64,000 bases of DNA from an uncultured Saprospiraceae bacterium (GCA_937941765.1 CALDGQ010000098.1:1-64000); one strand, 5' to 3'. Shown: positions 35,134 through 44,432, numbered from the stretch's first letter. Translations and numbers: made by a program. The notes: generated by a model from the sequence alone, not told the origin.

Positions 35134-35309
35134 AAATTATAAACGGACTTTTTAATTCCGCATTACAAATATTAGTAATTAATTCCATATACGATGTTCT
35201 TTTTGCAAGTCTACTCATAGAACCGTGATGGGCTGTATATAAAACATTGCTAGTTTGTTTAATATTTAATATTTTGCACTACGAAAAACGGTACGCTACT
35301 TAGCAATAC

Positions 35310-36359
35310 ATGTACGATATTATATTATCCTTTTTAACCGCTTTCACACTTACTTATTTTGCTATTCCATCGATTATCCATATCGCGAAGATCAAAAACC
35401 TGTGTGATGAACCTAATGAGCGCCGCTCTCATCAGGAAAGCATTCCTACATTAGGAGGTATTGGTATTTTTGCTGGCGCTATTTTCTCTATCATTTTATG
35501 GACGCCTTTTAATGTCTTTGGAGATTTACAATATATACTGTGTTCGTTCATTATTATTTTCTTGATTGGTGCCAAAGACGATATTTCTCCTGTACCACCT
35601 TGGAAAAAAATGATCGGTCAATTTTTCGCAGCCGCCATTCTTGTTTTTAAATCCAATGTTAAGTTGACGAGTTTGTATGGCATTTTTGGTGTTTCAGAAT
35701 TACCAGAAGTGGTTGCAATTGCCTTATCTATCTTTACGATTATCGTTATCATCAATGCGTTCAATTTAATTGATGGAATTAATGGATTGTCTGGAAGTAT
35801 CGGATCGTTGATTGCAATTACACTTGGAAGTTGGTTTTACTTAATTGATCATATCGAATTGGCAATTGTAGCGTATGCGATGTCGGGTGCAGTGATTGCT
35901 TTTTTAAAATACAACATTACTCCTGCAAAAATATTTATGGGTGACACGGGTTCGTTGCTAGTCGGATTGGTATGTTCTATATTGACAATTAAATTCATAG
36001 AATTGCATCGTGAAATTCCAATGAATCCATATGCATTCAAAGCGGTACCTGCTGTTGCCATTGGTTTTTTAATTTTGCCTTTGTATGATACCCTTCGTGT
36101 TTTCATTATGAGAGCGATAGCTGGAAAATCTCCTTTACATCCAGATCGTACACACATCCATCACTTATTGATTGACTATGGATTTACGCACATGCAAGCA
36201 ACCGCAATTTTAGTGTTAGTAAATATCTTTTTCATATTGCTGGTTATCACTTTCCAAGAAATGGGATCGCTTAATTTGCTAGCCTTAATCCTAATAATTG
36301 CAACGATGCTCACAACTCTCCTTTACACTTCTGTACAAAAACATAAATTGCTAAAATAA
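35310..36359 (+). CDS. WecA/TagO-type undecaprenyl-phosphate sugar-1-phosphate transferase
   Basis: A 349-residue polytopic membrane protein with about ten helices. It shows the MraY/WecA superfamily motifs: DEPNERRSHQESIPTLGGIG, GAKDDISPVPPWKKMIGQ (Asp-Asp for metal), FNLIDGINGLSGSIG, KIFMGDTGSLLVG and HPDRTHIHHLLID. The HIHHLL motif and lack of the MraY-specific region place it with the WecA/WbcO/TagO branch, which starts polysaccharide or O-antigen synthesis on the lipid carrier. It begins the rightward run that continues with crcB after 10 bp and a tryptophan dioxygenase gene. Confidence 0.92.
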   Translation: MYDIILSFLTAFTLTYFAIPSIIHIAKIKNLCDEPNERRSHQESIPTLGGIGIFAGAIFSIILWTPFNVFGDLQYILCSFIIIFLIGAKDDISPVPPWKKMIGQFFAAAILVFKSNVKLTSLYGIFGVSELPEVVAIALSIFTIIVIINAFNLIDGINGLSGSIGSLIAITLGSWFYLIDHIELAIVAYAMSGAVIAFLKYNITPAKIFMGDTGSLLVGLVCSILTIKFIELHREIPMNPYAFKAVPAVAIGFLILPLYDTLRVFIMRAIAGKSPLHPDRTHIHHLLIDYGFTHMQATAILVLVNIFFILLVITFQEMGSLNLLALILIIATMLTTLLYTSVQKHKLLK

Positions 36360-36369
36360 ATTCGCTACC

Positions 36370-36732
36370 ATGATGAATTACCTTTTAATTTTCATTGGTG
36401 GTGGTTTGGGAAGTATTTGCAGATATGGGATTGCTAACGCATTATCCGTTTATAAAACGCAATTTCCGTGGGGCACTTTTATCGCCAATGTTTTGAGTTG
36501 TATTTTATTAGGTGCACTTGTTGGTTTGATGCTCAAATCTAATTTAACTTCCAATCTAAAGTTCTTATTAGTAATTGGCTTTTGTGGTGGATTCAGTACC
36601 TTCTCTACTTTCAGCAATGAAACTTACCAACTTTTTTCTTCCGGTCAAATCGCAACTGCTTTTGCTAACATTTTTTTGAGTCTAATCGTTTGTTTGTTTT
36701 GTATATATTTGGGGATGAGAATTACTCAATAG
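36370..36732 (+). CDS. crcB: Fluoride channel CrcB/Fluc
   Basis: A 120-residue, four-helix protein with the Fluc landmarks: GGGLGSICRYG near the start, the PWGTFIANVLSCILLG helix with the conserved Asn, and GFCGGFSTFSTFSNE with the phenylalanine-box and sodium-site residues. CrcB dimers export fluoride and protect enzymes such as enolase. There are two in-frame ATGs in a row (36370 and 36373). It lies 10 bp after the WecA-like gene. No fluoride-riboswitch structure was apparent in that short gap. Confidence 0.95.
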   Translation: MMNYLLIFIGGGLGSICRYGIANALSVYKTQFPWGTFIANVLSCILLGALVGLMLKSNLTSNLKFLLVIGFCGGFSTFSTFSNETYQLFSSGQIATAFANIFLSLIVCLFCIYLGMRITQ

Positions 36733-36756
36733 GTCCATTAACACAACCAACTAATC

Positions 36757-37698
36757 ATGGCACTCGACGAAAACATTGAAAATAAAATCCAAAAGCTTCA
36801 AGAGAAATACGAAGCGATGGGACAAAACATGGAGTCTTATTTAGATGGACTTCTTCATGCGGATTTCCTAAAATATTGGGACTACATCCGACTGGAAACT
36901 TTGTTGAGTTTGCAACAACCATTGACGCAGTTTCATGATGAAAACATCTTCATTATTTACCACCAAATCACAGAGCTATATTTCAAATTGATTTTGCAAG
37001 CAGTGGAAGTGATTGCTGATGATGAAACGGCTGATGTGAAATTGATGACACGCCAACTCACAAGAATCAATCGTTACTTCGCCAACTTGGTCAAGTCATT
37101 TGACATCATGGTCGATGGGATGGATCAAAATGAGTTTTTACAATTCAGAATGAGTTTGTTACCAGCTTCTGGTTTTCAATCTGCTCAATATCGGATGATC
37201 GAGATTGTTGGAACTGACCTACACAATTTGGTTCACTATACCAAAAGAGATACGATCAATTCGGAAACAGAAATAGCAGACCTCTACCCTATTTTATATT
37301 GGAAATCAGGTGCAACCGAATTGGCAACTGGAAAAAAGACATTAACATTGAAGCAATTCGAAAAGCAATATTCCAAACGCTTGATTCGTCTAGCAGTCAA
37401 TTATAAGAAAAAAAATATTTTACAGTGCTATAAAAGATTGAGTGCTTCCGATCAAAAAAATCCAGAATTGATAAAGGCCTTGAAAGATTTTGATATCCAC
37501 GCAAATGTATTGTGGCCGCTTTCTCATTATCGTTCTGCGGTTCGTCACCTGGAACGTAAACCTGATGTTATACAAGCAACTGGTGGAACAAACTGGCAGA
37601 AGTATTTACCTCCTATGAATCAGCGAGTTGTTTTCTTTCCTGAGATTTGGAGTGAGGCGGAGTTGGCGGATTGGGGGAAGTCGGTTAAGTTTGATTGA
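36757..37698 (+). CDS. Tryptophan 2,3-dioxygenase family protein
   Basis: A 313-residue protein with the TDO hallmarks: the distal-pocket FIIYHQITELYFKLILQ, LPASGFQSAQYRMIEI, and the C-terminal WPLSHYRSAVRHLERK (whose first His fits the heme ligand) followed by ATGGTNWQKYL. TDO opens the indole ring of L-Trp to give N-formylkynurenine, the first step to kynurenine and NAD. The carboxy-terminal GTGGSS-like loop reads ATGGTNW, as in the Bacteroidota subgroup, so substrate use is less certain than for canonical TDO. No other kynurenine genes are adjacent. Confidence 0.9.
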   Translation: MALDENIENKIQKLQEKYEAMGQNMESYLDGLLHADFLKYWDYIRLETLLSLQQPLTQFHDENIFIIYHQITELYFKLILQAVEVIADDETADVKLMTRQLTRINRYFANLVKSFDIMVDGMDQNEFLQFRMSLLPASGFQSAQYRMIEIVGTDLHNLVHYTKRDTINSETEIADLYPILYWKSGATELATGKKTLTLKQFEKQYSKRLIRLAVNYKKKNILQCYKRLSASDQKNPELIKALKDFDIHANVLWPLSHYRSAVRHLERKPDVIQATGGTNWQKYLPPMNQRVVFFPEIWSEAELADWGKSVKFD

Positions 37699-37708
37699 TG
37701 CTCAAAAA

Positions 37709-38299
37709 CTACTGAGGCAAATCAATATCAACATCCTGATAAAGATCTTTCATTGATATTTCAACACCAATAGATTGAAGACTTACGATCTGATCTAGGC
37801 CTTCATATCTAGTTATCTGCCAAAGATCACTATTCTCACTTTTGAAATGAACATCTACGACATATCTATTTTGTTCAATTAAAACATATTCTTTAAAACT
37901 TGACGATTGACGATAAAGGTGAAATTTATCCCCGCGATCATATTCGGCAGTAGATTTAGAAAGTACTTCAACTATTAAAATTGGATTAGTAACTGAATTA
38001 ACTTCATTTTTAGAGGTCTCCAAAGGTCCACATATCACCATAGCATCTGGATAAACATAGCTATTTCTTTTTTCTATGCTTACTTTAATTTCACTTGTGA
38101 AAGGCTTACAATCAGATTTTATTTCTTTTAGTTTAGTTCTTAATTCTCCAAAAACATTTCCACATAACATACCATGATTGATTGTTCCACCAGCTAACGC
38201 ATAAATTTCACCATCATGATATTCATATTTGACATCTGATTCTCGTTCGTGTTTTATGTATTCTTCAACAGAAAGTTTTGGAATCTTCTGAGCTTTCAT
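37709..38299 (-). CDS. Uma2-type (DUF820) PD-(D/E)XK nuclease-fold protein
   Basis: A 196-residue protein with the Uma2/DUF820 pattern: MSVEEYIKHER-like lead (LSVEEYIKHERESDVKYEYH), YALAGGTINHG, YVYPDAMVICG, NPILIVEVLSKSTAEYDRGDKF and YVLIEQNRYVVDVH. Asp, Glu and Lys in VYPD, IVEV and GDKF fit the PD-(D/E)XK catalytic triad. The family is widespread in cyanobacteria and Bacteroidota, often in many copies per genome; the role is undefined. It is convergent with the tryptophan dioxygenase gene, stop codons 10 bp apart. Confidence 0.85.
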   Translation of the reverse strand: MKAQKIPKLSVEEYIKHERESDVKYEYHDGEIYALAGGTINHGMLCGNVFGELRTKLKEIKSDCKPFTSEIKVSIEKRNSYVYPDAMVICGPLETSKNEVNSVTNPILIVEVLSKSTAEYDRGDKFHLYRQSSSFKEYVLIEQNRYVVDVHFKSENSDLWQITRYEGLDQIVSLQSIGVEISMKDLYQDVDIDLPQ

Positions 38300-38446
38300 A
38301 ACTAATTTTTTAGAAAGATAACTATTGTTAAATAGAATATCAACTCTTTATACAATAACTCTCTGAGGGCTACGTCTTCTTAATCAAAGAACGAAGTTTC
38401 AAATTTTGTTTGTTGCTTTTAAAAAAGTAGTAAACCCTCCGAGAAC

Positions 38447-39385
38447 TCAATAAAACATCCCCGAATTCAACCCAACATCAAAATAATACCGATCCTTCCG
38501 CGATACCTGATCTGGCAAAAACAAATAAGGCATTCCATTTTCATCCAACATCGGATAATGTGGATTGTGAAATTGTTCCCACTCTTTTGGAAAAAATAAC
38601 AAATCGTGCACCAGTTTATTTTGGAAGAAGTGTCGGACTTTTTCGGAGTCGATACCAGTGCTTATTTGGACCGTTTGAGCATACGGTAAAACTTGTTGAA
38701 CTTGTAAAGCTAGCATTCCATTTGAAAATTTTCCAAACTTAGCCGCACTAAAATCTTTGTACCCGTGACGGGAAGGATAATTGGGTGCGTCTTTGATACG
38801 CTTTACTTTGTCTCCGTGTGTATTTCCGTGCCATAAAGTTGAGGTGATAGCAACACGAGTTTCATCAATTCTATAACTTAGCAACAAGCCGCCCGTACGA
38901 TATCGATCTTTGCCTTGAAAAGAGAAAGCATCATTTTCTACGATAAATTCTACGTCGCCAAATGACAAACCAATCGTTCCACTGCGTTGTTTTGTTTGCT
39001 TTTCAAAATAGAAATTATAGGAGTAACCAACACTATAGTTTCGATACGTTTGATTACTAACCGGATGTAGGAAATTGTTGTAAGTAGAATCTCGATTGCC
39101 ATATCCTAAAACGATTCCAGTTGTGGTTTGCAGTTCAGGTCTTTTTATTTTCGGACCAAATGAAGTAAAATTGTAAAAGCTTCGAATTCCTAGATTGATT
39201 TGTACAAAATCTTTTTGGTAGTATCCTTGAAATTGTGCGCCGATTCGATTGATATGTGTTCCGAAGTTGAAGGTTAAGCCGATGGTGGCTCCGAAATTGT
39301 CTTGTTGGAATGGTTGTGCCTGAATAGACACTGCATAAATAATACAACAAATTGAAAGGTAATATTTAAGTTGTTTTTGGATCAT
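38447..39385 (-). CDS. Exported protein of unknown function; possible polymorphic-toxin-23-like or outer-membrane barrel
   Basis: A 312-residue protein with a signal peptide (LSICCIIYAVSIQAQ). The mature part has short alternating strands: ATIGLTFNFGTHINRIGAQFQG, IVLGYGNRDS, NYSVGYSYNFYFEK, KDRYRTGGLLLSYRID. Such a layout can be a beta-barrel. It also resembles Bacteroidota proteins that automated pipelines label polymorphic toxin type 23, because of the FGTHxNRIG and GKDRxRTG segments. I cannot separate these from sequence alone. It is not accompanied by secretion or immunity genes that would support a toxin role, and the nearest SUKH protein is 35 kb away. Confidence 0.55.
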   Translation of the reverse strand: MIQKQLKYYLSICCIIYAVSIQAQPFQQDNFGATIGLTFNFGTHINRIGAQFQGYYQKDFVQINLGIRSFYNFTSFGPKIKRPELQTTTGIVLGYGNRDSTYNNFLHPVSNQTYRNYSVGYSYNFYFEKQTKQRSGTIGLSFGDVEFIVENDAFSFQGKDRYRTGGLLLSYRIDETRVAITSTLWHGNTHGDKVKRIKDAPNYPSRHGYKDFSAAKFGKFSNGMLALQVQQVLPYAQTVQISTGIDSEKVRHFFQNKLVHDLLFFPKEWEQFHNPHYPMLDENGMPYLFLPDQVSRKDRYYFDVGLNSGMFY

Positions 39386-39451
39386 TTAAGTTTAAAAAAA
39401 TTGCCATAGTTTTCACTACAGCAATTTATGTTTTAAATTTTTATAAGCATC

Positions 39452-39591
39452 TGAAGCGGAGACGCTTCAAGCAACAGATTAAGACGCCTGTCTGATTGCT
39501 CATCATAGCACGCAGTCTTCAAGCAACAGCCCCACGTACTCCCCGCGTCTCATCCTTCCTTTTTTTAAAAGGAAGGACGTATCCCGATAGG
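39452..39591. repeat. Cluster of small hairpins and a 13-bp direct repeat downstream of ileS
   Basis: Hairpin TGAAGCG-GAGA-CGCTTCA at 39452-39469. Direct repeats CTTCAAGCAACAG at 39465-39477 and 39517-39529. Hairpin with 11-bp arms TCCTTCCTTTT/AAAAGGAAGGA at 39553-39577. A five-pair ATCCC/GGGAT hairpin sits just after it. They fill the gap beyond the ileS stop. None has a proper T-run, but the 11-bp hairpin is the best candidate for an ileS transcription end. Confidence 0.7.
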
Positions 39592-39611
39592 GATTACAGA
39601 ATGGATCGATC

Positions 39612-42600
39612 CTACCCTTTCACAACCTCAATTCCCAATTCCACATCATCACTCAAAGGCACCTTATCAGCTTTCAATCCATCTTTCTTAACCAAGTCAG
39701 TTGCCAAAGTTTCATTACAAATATAATCACCGAATTGTTCCACAGCAGGACGAATCGCTTCATGATCTTCCAAAGTAATTACGATTTTATCCGTCACATT
39801 GAAGCCATTGTCTTTTCTGATATTTTGGATAATTTTCACCAAATCTCTAGCGACTCCTTCAGCTAATAAAACAGGTGTGGTTGTTACATCCAATGCTACC
39901 GTCAAGTTTCTATCTGTTGCAACCATCCATCCTGGAATATCTTCTGAAGTGATGATAAAATCTTCTTCTTTTAAATAGAAAAGTTCTCCGTCAACAGCCA
40001 ACTCACATCCGCCGGTACTTTCAATTAAAGCAATATCTTCCTGATCAAATTCATTAATCAACGCAGAAGCAGCTTTCATTTTTTTACCCAATGTGCGACC
40101 TAGGGTTTTGAAATTCGCTTTTACTTTCTTTTTGATAAAACCAGAATCTTGTTCGATATATTCGATTTCTTTGACATTTACTTCCGCCAAAATCAAGTCC
40201 TTGACACCATCAACTTTCGATTTAAAAGAACTATCTACGACTGGCAATAAGATCTTTTGCAACGGCTGACGAACTCTTATACTTTCAGTTTTTCGAAGTG
40301 ATAAAACTAGAGAAGAAATTCGTTGAGCATACTCCATTTTCTCTTGCAAAAATTGATCGATTGCAGCGGTTTCTACTGTTGGAAAATCAGTCAAGTGAAC
40401 TGAAATATGATTTTCTAATTTCGTTGCATTATTCAAGTTGCGATACAACCAATCAGAGAAAAACGGAGAAACTGGCGACATCAACTTCGCAATCGTGCTC
40501 ATGCATTCATACAAAGTTTGATAAGCAGCAATTTTATCCGCTTCATATTCTCCTTTCCAAAACCGTCGACGACACAAACGTACATACCAGTTACTCAAGT
40601 GTTCATCTACAAAAGATTGAATCAAACGGGTAGCATTTGTTGGTTCATATTCTGCGAAGTTTTTTTCTACTTTTTGGATCAAGGTATTCAACTCAGCGAT
40701 GATCCAACGATCTATTTCAGGTCGATCTTTGACTGCTATTCTTGCTTCACTAAAAGTAAATTTGTCAATATTCGCATACATTGAAAAGAAAGAATAGGTG
40801 TTGTAAAGGGTTCCAAAAAACTTACGTTTTACTTTTTCAATTCCTTCTGGATCAAACTTTAAATTATCCCAAGGTTGTGCATTCGAAATCATGTACCAAC
40901 GAGTGGCATCTGCGCCATAGTTTGCAATTGTTTCAAAAGGATCAACCGCATTTCCTAAACGCTTTGACATCTTTTTTCCATCCTTATCCAACACCAAACC
41001 TGTGGACAATACATTTTTGAAAGCAACACTATCTTGTGTCATTGCACCGATTGCATGCAGCGTAAAAAACCATCCTCTTGTTTGATCTACTCCTTCCGAA
41101 ATAAAATCAGCAGGGAAATTTTTCTTAAACTTTTCCTGATTTTCAAATGGATAATGCCATTGTGCATACGGTGCTGCTCCACTATCAAACCAGACATCTA
41201 TCAAATCTGTTTCACGATACATTGGATCACCATTTTCAGCAACTAATATCACATGATCGATATAAGGTCGATGTAAATCTTCTGGCAACTTTTGGTCTTT
41301 TCCTAATTTGGAATTCGCCAAATCAATTTCCTTTTGCAGCTCTTCCATTGAACCGATACACTTCTCATGTTCATTATCTTTCGTTCTCCAAATCGGTAAA
41401 GGAATTCCCCAAAATCTAGAACGCGATAAATTCCAATCTTGTAAATTCTCCAACCAATTTCCAAAACGCTTTTCACCAGTATGACTTGGTTTCCAATTGA
41501 TGGTGTTGTTCAATTCAATCATCCGTTCTTTAGCACTTGTTGTTCGGATAAACCAACTATCCAATGGATAATATAAAACTGGTTTGTCTGTTCTCCAGCA
41601 ATGCGGATAACTGTGCACATATTTTTCAACCTTGAAGGCTTTGTTTTCTGTCTTCAACTTGATGGCTAACAAAACATCGGTTGATTTATCAGGTGCTTCA
41701 CCTTCGTTATAATATTCATTCTTTACATAGGTGCCTGCAAATTCTCCCATTTCTGAACGGAATTTTCCTTGCAAGTCAACTAGAGGAACCAATTTATCTT
41801 TATCATTTTTCACCAATAATGGTGGAACTTGTGGAGTCGCTTGTTTCGCCACCATCGCATCATCCGCACCAAAAGTAGGTGCCGTGTGCACAATACCAGT
41901 ACCATCTTCAGTGGTTACAAAATTTCCAGAGATAACGCGGAAAGCATTTTCAGGATTTTCAGCAGGCTGTGCGTATGGCAACAACTGTTCATAACGAATT
42001 CCAACCAACTCATTTCCTTTAAAAGTCTTTAACACTTTATATGGCACCTTACCTGGTTTTTTATCACCATTCTTGATCTTTTCTGCATATTCTGAAAACG
42101 CTTTATCATCTTCTGCTTCTGCAAATTTTCCACTAAATTGTTTTCCTATTAATGCTTTTGCCAAAATCACTTTACTTGGCTCGTGTGTATATTGGTTAAA
42201 TGTTTGAACCAATGCATACTCAATTTTTGGTCCAACTGTAAGTGCAGTGTTGGAAGGAAGTGTCCATGGAGTTGTCGTCCATGCTAAAAAGTGTATTTCT
42301 CCTTCATTGGATAGAAATTCAGGTAGCGAATTGGCCAAAGCTTTGAATTGTGCAACCACAGTTGTGTCCGTTACATCTTGATAACAACCTGGTTGATTTA
42401 ATTCGTGCGTACTCAATCCGGTTCCTGCAGCTGGTGAATAAGGCTGAATCGTGTACCCTTTGTAGATCATGTCCTTTTTGTAAAGCGTACTTAACAAGTG
42501 CCACACGGATTCGATATAATTATTTTCAAAAGTGATATAAGGCTCATCAAGATCTACCCAGTATCCCATTTTCCGAGTGATATCATCCCAGATATCTTTG

Positions 42601-42977
42601 TAGCGCATTACCGTTTCACGACATTTTTTATTGTATGCTTCGACAGTTATTGACTTACCGATGTCTTCTTTTGTGATACCTAGCTCTTTTTCGACAGCCA
42701 ATTCTACTGGAAGACCATGTGTATCCCACCCACCTTTTCTTTCAACTCTTTCTCCTTTCATCGTATGGAATCGACAAAAAATATCTTTTATCGTTCTGGC
42801 GATAACGTGGTGAATACCTGGTTTTCCATTTGCAGAAGGTGGTCCTTCTACGAATACGAATGGATTGTTTGGATCTCTTTGTTCTACACTTTTTTCAAAG
42901 ATCTTGTTAGCCGTCCAAAATTCGAGTAGTTCCTTATCGATTTCCGGTAAATTGAGTCCCTTAAATTCTTTATACAT
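39612..42977 (-). CDS. ileS: Isoleucyl-tRNA synthetase
   Basis: A 1121-residue protein covering the whole class I synthetase. It has the catalytic domain with the HIGH-region GPPSANGKPGIHHV (GIHH form), the CP1 editing domain (about 190-400) with LAWTTTPWTLPSNTAL and the GTGIVHTAPTFGADD, VDQTRGWFFTLHA, and KMSKR in DGKKMSKRLGN. The anticodon-binding domain follows, with WYVRLCRRRFW. It charges tRNA-Ile and edits valine. The length and the absence of a C-terminal Cys-x2-Cys zinc motif suggest the eukaryotic-like IleRS2 type, which is usually less sensitive to mupirocin; that is an inference. A 402-bp gap separates it from the divergent glucokinase gene. Confidence 0.97.
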   Translation of the reverse strand: MYKEFKGLNLPEIDKELLEFWTANKIFEKSVEQRDPNNPFVFVEGPPSANGKPGIHHVIARTIKDIFCRFHTMKGERVERKGGWDTHGLPVELAVEKELGITKEDIGKSITVEAYNKKCRETVMRYKDIWDDITRKMGYWVDLDEPYITFENNYIESVWHLLSTLYKKDMIYKGYTIQPYSPAAGTGLSTHELNQPGCYQDVTDTTVVAQFKALANSLPEFLSNEGEIHFLAWTTTPWTLPSNTALTVGPKIEYALVQTFNQYTHEPSKVILAKALIGKQFSGKFAEAEDDKAFSEYAEKIKNGDKKPGKVPYKVLKTFKGNELVGIRYEQLLPYAQPAENPENAFRVISGNFVTTEDGTGIVHTAPTFGADDAMVAKQATPQVPPLLVKNDKDKLVPLVDLQGKFRSEMGEFAGTYVKNEYYNEGEAPDKSTDVLLAIKLKTENKAFKVEKYVHSYPHCWRTDKPVLYYPLDSWFIRTTSAKERMIELNNTINWKPSHTGEKRFGNWLENLQDWNLSRSRFWGIPLPIWRTKDNEHEKCIGSMEELQKEIDLANSKLGKDQKLPEDLHRPYIDHVILVAENGDPMYRETDLIDVWFDSGAAPYAQWHYPFENQEKFKKNFPADFISEGVDQTRGWFFTLHAIGAMTQDSVAFKNVLSTGLVLDKDGKKMSKRLGNAVDPFETIANYGADATRWYMISNAQPWDNLKFDPEGIEKVKRKFFGTLYNTYSFFSMYANIDKFTFSEARIAVKDRPEIDRWIIAELNTLIQKVEKNFAEYEPTNATRLIQSFVDEHLSNWYVRLCRRRFWKGEYEADKIAAYQTLYECMSTIAKLMSPVSPFFSDWLYRNLNNATKLENHISVHLTDFPTVETAAIDQFLQEKMEYAQRISSLVLSLRKTESIRVRQPLQKILLPVVDSSFKSKVDGVKDLILAEVNVKEIEYIEQDSGFIKKKVKANFKTLGRTLGKKMKAASALINEFDQEDIALIESTGGCELAVDGELFYLKEEDFIITSEDIPGWMVATDRNLTVALDVTTTPVLLAEGVARDLVKIIQNIRKDNGFNVTDKIVITLEDHEAIRPAVEQFGDYICNETLATDLVKKDGLKADKVPLSDDVELGIEVVKG

Positions 42978-43379
42978 TAGATATCTGTTGTGAGATAGAT
43001 TTTTAGGTCTACCTTTTTTAAAATTTACTTACTTCTAGAGTGTCTTTACTTAAATTATCAGAGACGTATTCATTATTTGATATTCTCTGTGGGCGGCTAA
43101 AGTCGCCCGAACTTTACACGCTACACACAAAACTTAAACAAATGCCAACGGCAGTTGCGCAAAGATAACATTATCAAAAAAATAAAGCCCCGCGGTAACA
43201 ACCTGCGGAGCTTTATTTTCATACATATAAATAGTCTCTTCACAGATCGACGCTGGACCTTTGAATAATAATTCGAATGATTATATTTGAAGAACTATAT
43301 AATTGCATAATTTTTCTTTTCAGTTCAAATGTAAATTTTATATAGCTTAAAATCAAGTATTAATTAAAACTTCAATATT
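42978..43379. promoter_or_regulatory. Divergent ileS/glucokinase intergenic region
   Basis: No gene seen in these 402 bp. A minus-strand TATCTTTG box (43167-43160), matching the Bacteroidota -7 consensus TAnnTTTG, fits an ileS promoter about 185 bp before the start codon. A GGGCGGC-TAAA-GTCGCCC hairpin (43091-43108) lies in the expected leader. A larger terminator-like hairpin is at 43181-43217. The glucokinase side is A+T-rich and shows no clear promoter box. Confidence 0.55.
43174..43217 (-). terminator. Terminator-like hairpin upstream of ileS, with T-box-like sequence
   Basis: On the minus strand, arms at 43217-43202 and 43195-43181 form a G+C-rich stem with a wobble and one mismatch around TTGTTA. 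TTTATTTTTTT follows, which makes a good terminator pointing toward ileS. The 14-mer AGGTTGTTACCGCG (minus strand, 43204-43191) differs from the T-box core AGGGTGGNACCGCG at two defined positions, but it loses the TGG that pairs with tRNA. Its purpose in a divergent promoter region is unclear. Confidence 0.6.
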
Positions 43380-44282
43380 ATGGATCCAATTTGGGGAATA
43401 GATATGGGCGGCACAAAGATCGAAGGAGTCATCCTAGAAAGTCGAGACAATCCTATTGTTTTGAAAAGAATCCGGGTTCCAACGGAAGCTCATTTAGGAT
43501 ATAGCCATATCATTGATCAGATAGCTAAACTTGTAGATGTCTTGATGGCGGAGACTGGTTTCAAACCAAAGTCAATAGGATTTAGCACTCCTGGTGCACT
43601 CGATCCGAACACACAGCGCATGAAAAACTCAAACACGACTTGTCTGAATAATATGCATTTCAAAAAGAATATTGAAGAGATGCTAGGTATTCCTATTAAG
43701 ATGGCGAATGATGCAAATTGTTTTGCGATTGCGGAAACGAAGATGGGAACTATTCAAGAAAAAATGCCGGATGCAAATGTAGTGTTTGGAGTGATTATGG
43801 GTTCTGGAGTTGGTGGAGGAATTGTTGTGAATGGACAAGTAATTAATGGCAAGCAAGGAATCGGTGGAGAATGGGGACATAATTTTTTAGATGAATCTGG
43901 TGGAGATTGTTATTGTGGTAAAGTGGGTTGTGTTGAAAGAATTATTTCCGGTATTTCGTTGGAGAAATATTATGAATCAATTTCAGGAAACCATAAAAAA
44001 TTAAAAGAGATTGTAACGCTTCATAAAGAAGGAAGCGATAAATTTGCGACTCAAACCGTTGAAAGATTACTAAAATATTTTGGAAAAGGAATTGCGTCTA
44101 TCATCAACATTTTAGATCCGGACGCGATAGTAATTGGAGGTGGTGTTGGGAATATCGACCTATTATATACAGAAGGTGTCAAAGAAGTTGAGAAACATGT
44201 TTTTAATACCCGTCTAGACACTGTATTTTTGAAACCTAAACTTGGTGATAGTGCTGGTGTTTTTGGAGCAGCGTTTTTGTGA
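43380..44282 (+). CDS. ROK family sugar kinase (glucokinase-like)
   Basis: A 300-residue protein with the phosphate-binding DMGGTKIEGVIL at the N terminus. The catalytic-aspartate region is MANDANCFAIAET, followed by GVIMGSGVGGGIVVNGQ, and the ROK zinc site follows: His in IGGEWGHNFLDE plus the cysteines of CYCGKVGCVE. DPDAIVIGGGVGN is near the end. The family phosphorylates glucose or other hexoses at C6 using ATP. The exact sugar (glucose, mannose, GlcNAc, fructose) cannot be fixed, though glucokinase is most likely. It is a single-gene unit, with element R3 directly after the stop. Confidence 0.88.
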   Translation: MDPIWGIDMGGTKIEGVILESRDNPIVLKRIRVPTEAHLGYSHIIDQIAKLVDVLMAETGFKPKSIGFSTPGALDPNTQRMKNSNTTCLNNMHFKKNIEEMLGIPIKMANDANCFAIAETKMGTIQEKMPDANVVFGVIMGSGVGGGIVVNGQVINGKQGIGGEWGHNFLDESGGDCYCGKVGCVERIISGISLEKYYESISGNHKKLKEIVTLHKEGSDKFATQTVERLLKYFGKGIASIINILDPDAIVIGGGVGNIDLLYTEGVKEVEKHVFNTRLDTVFLKPKLGDSAGVFGAAFL

Positions 44283-44398
44283 TATTTTATCAATCGCTGA
44301 AGCTCATTCAAATGTATGATGTATGATTTATGATATGACCGTTATTACGCAAGTCCACGACGTAACGGTCATATCATACATTATACATCATAAATTTT
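44283..44398. repeat. Palindromic element R3, inverted copy of R2
   Basis: Arms TATGATATGACCGTTA (44329-44344) and TAACGGTCATATCATA (44363-44378) pair perfectly around an 18-base loop. Reverse-complemented, the element aligns with R2 through stem, loop (12 of 18 bases) and flank (TGAGCTTCAGCGATTGA). One stem pair differs from R2 as T-A to C-G on both arms. It sits between the glucokinase and ABC transporter genes, both on the plus strand. Confidence 0.9.
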
Positions 44399-44432
44399 CC
44401 CGCGCACTACCGATCATTTCAATAATAAAAAA

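Noticed and set aside
39612-42977. Damaged HIGH motif in ileS (GIHH)
   Set aside because: GIHH is, as far as I know, the normal form in Bacteroidota IleRS; the rest of the protein is intact.
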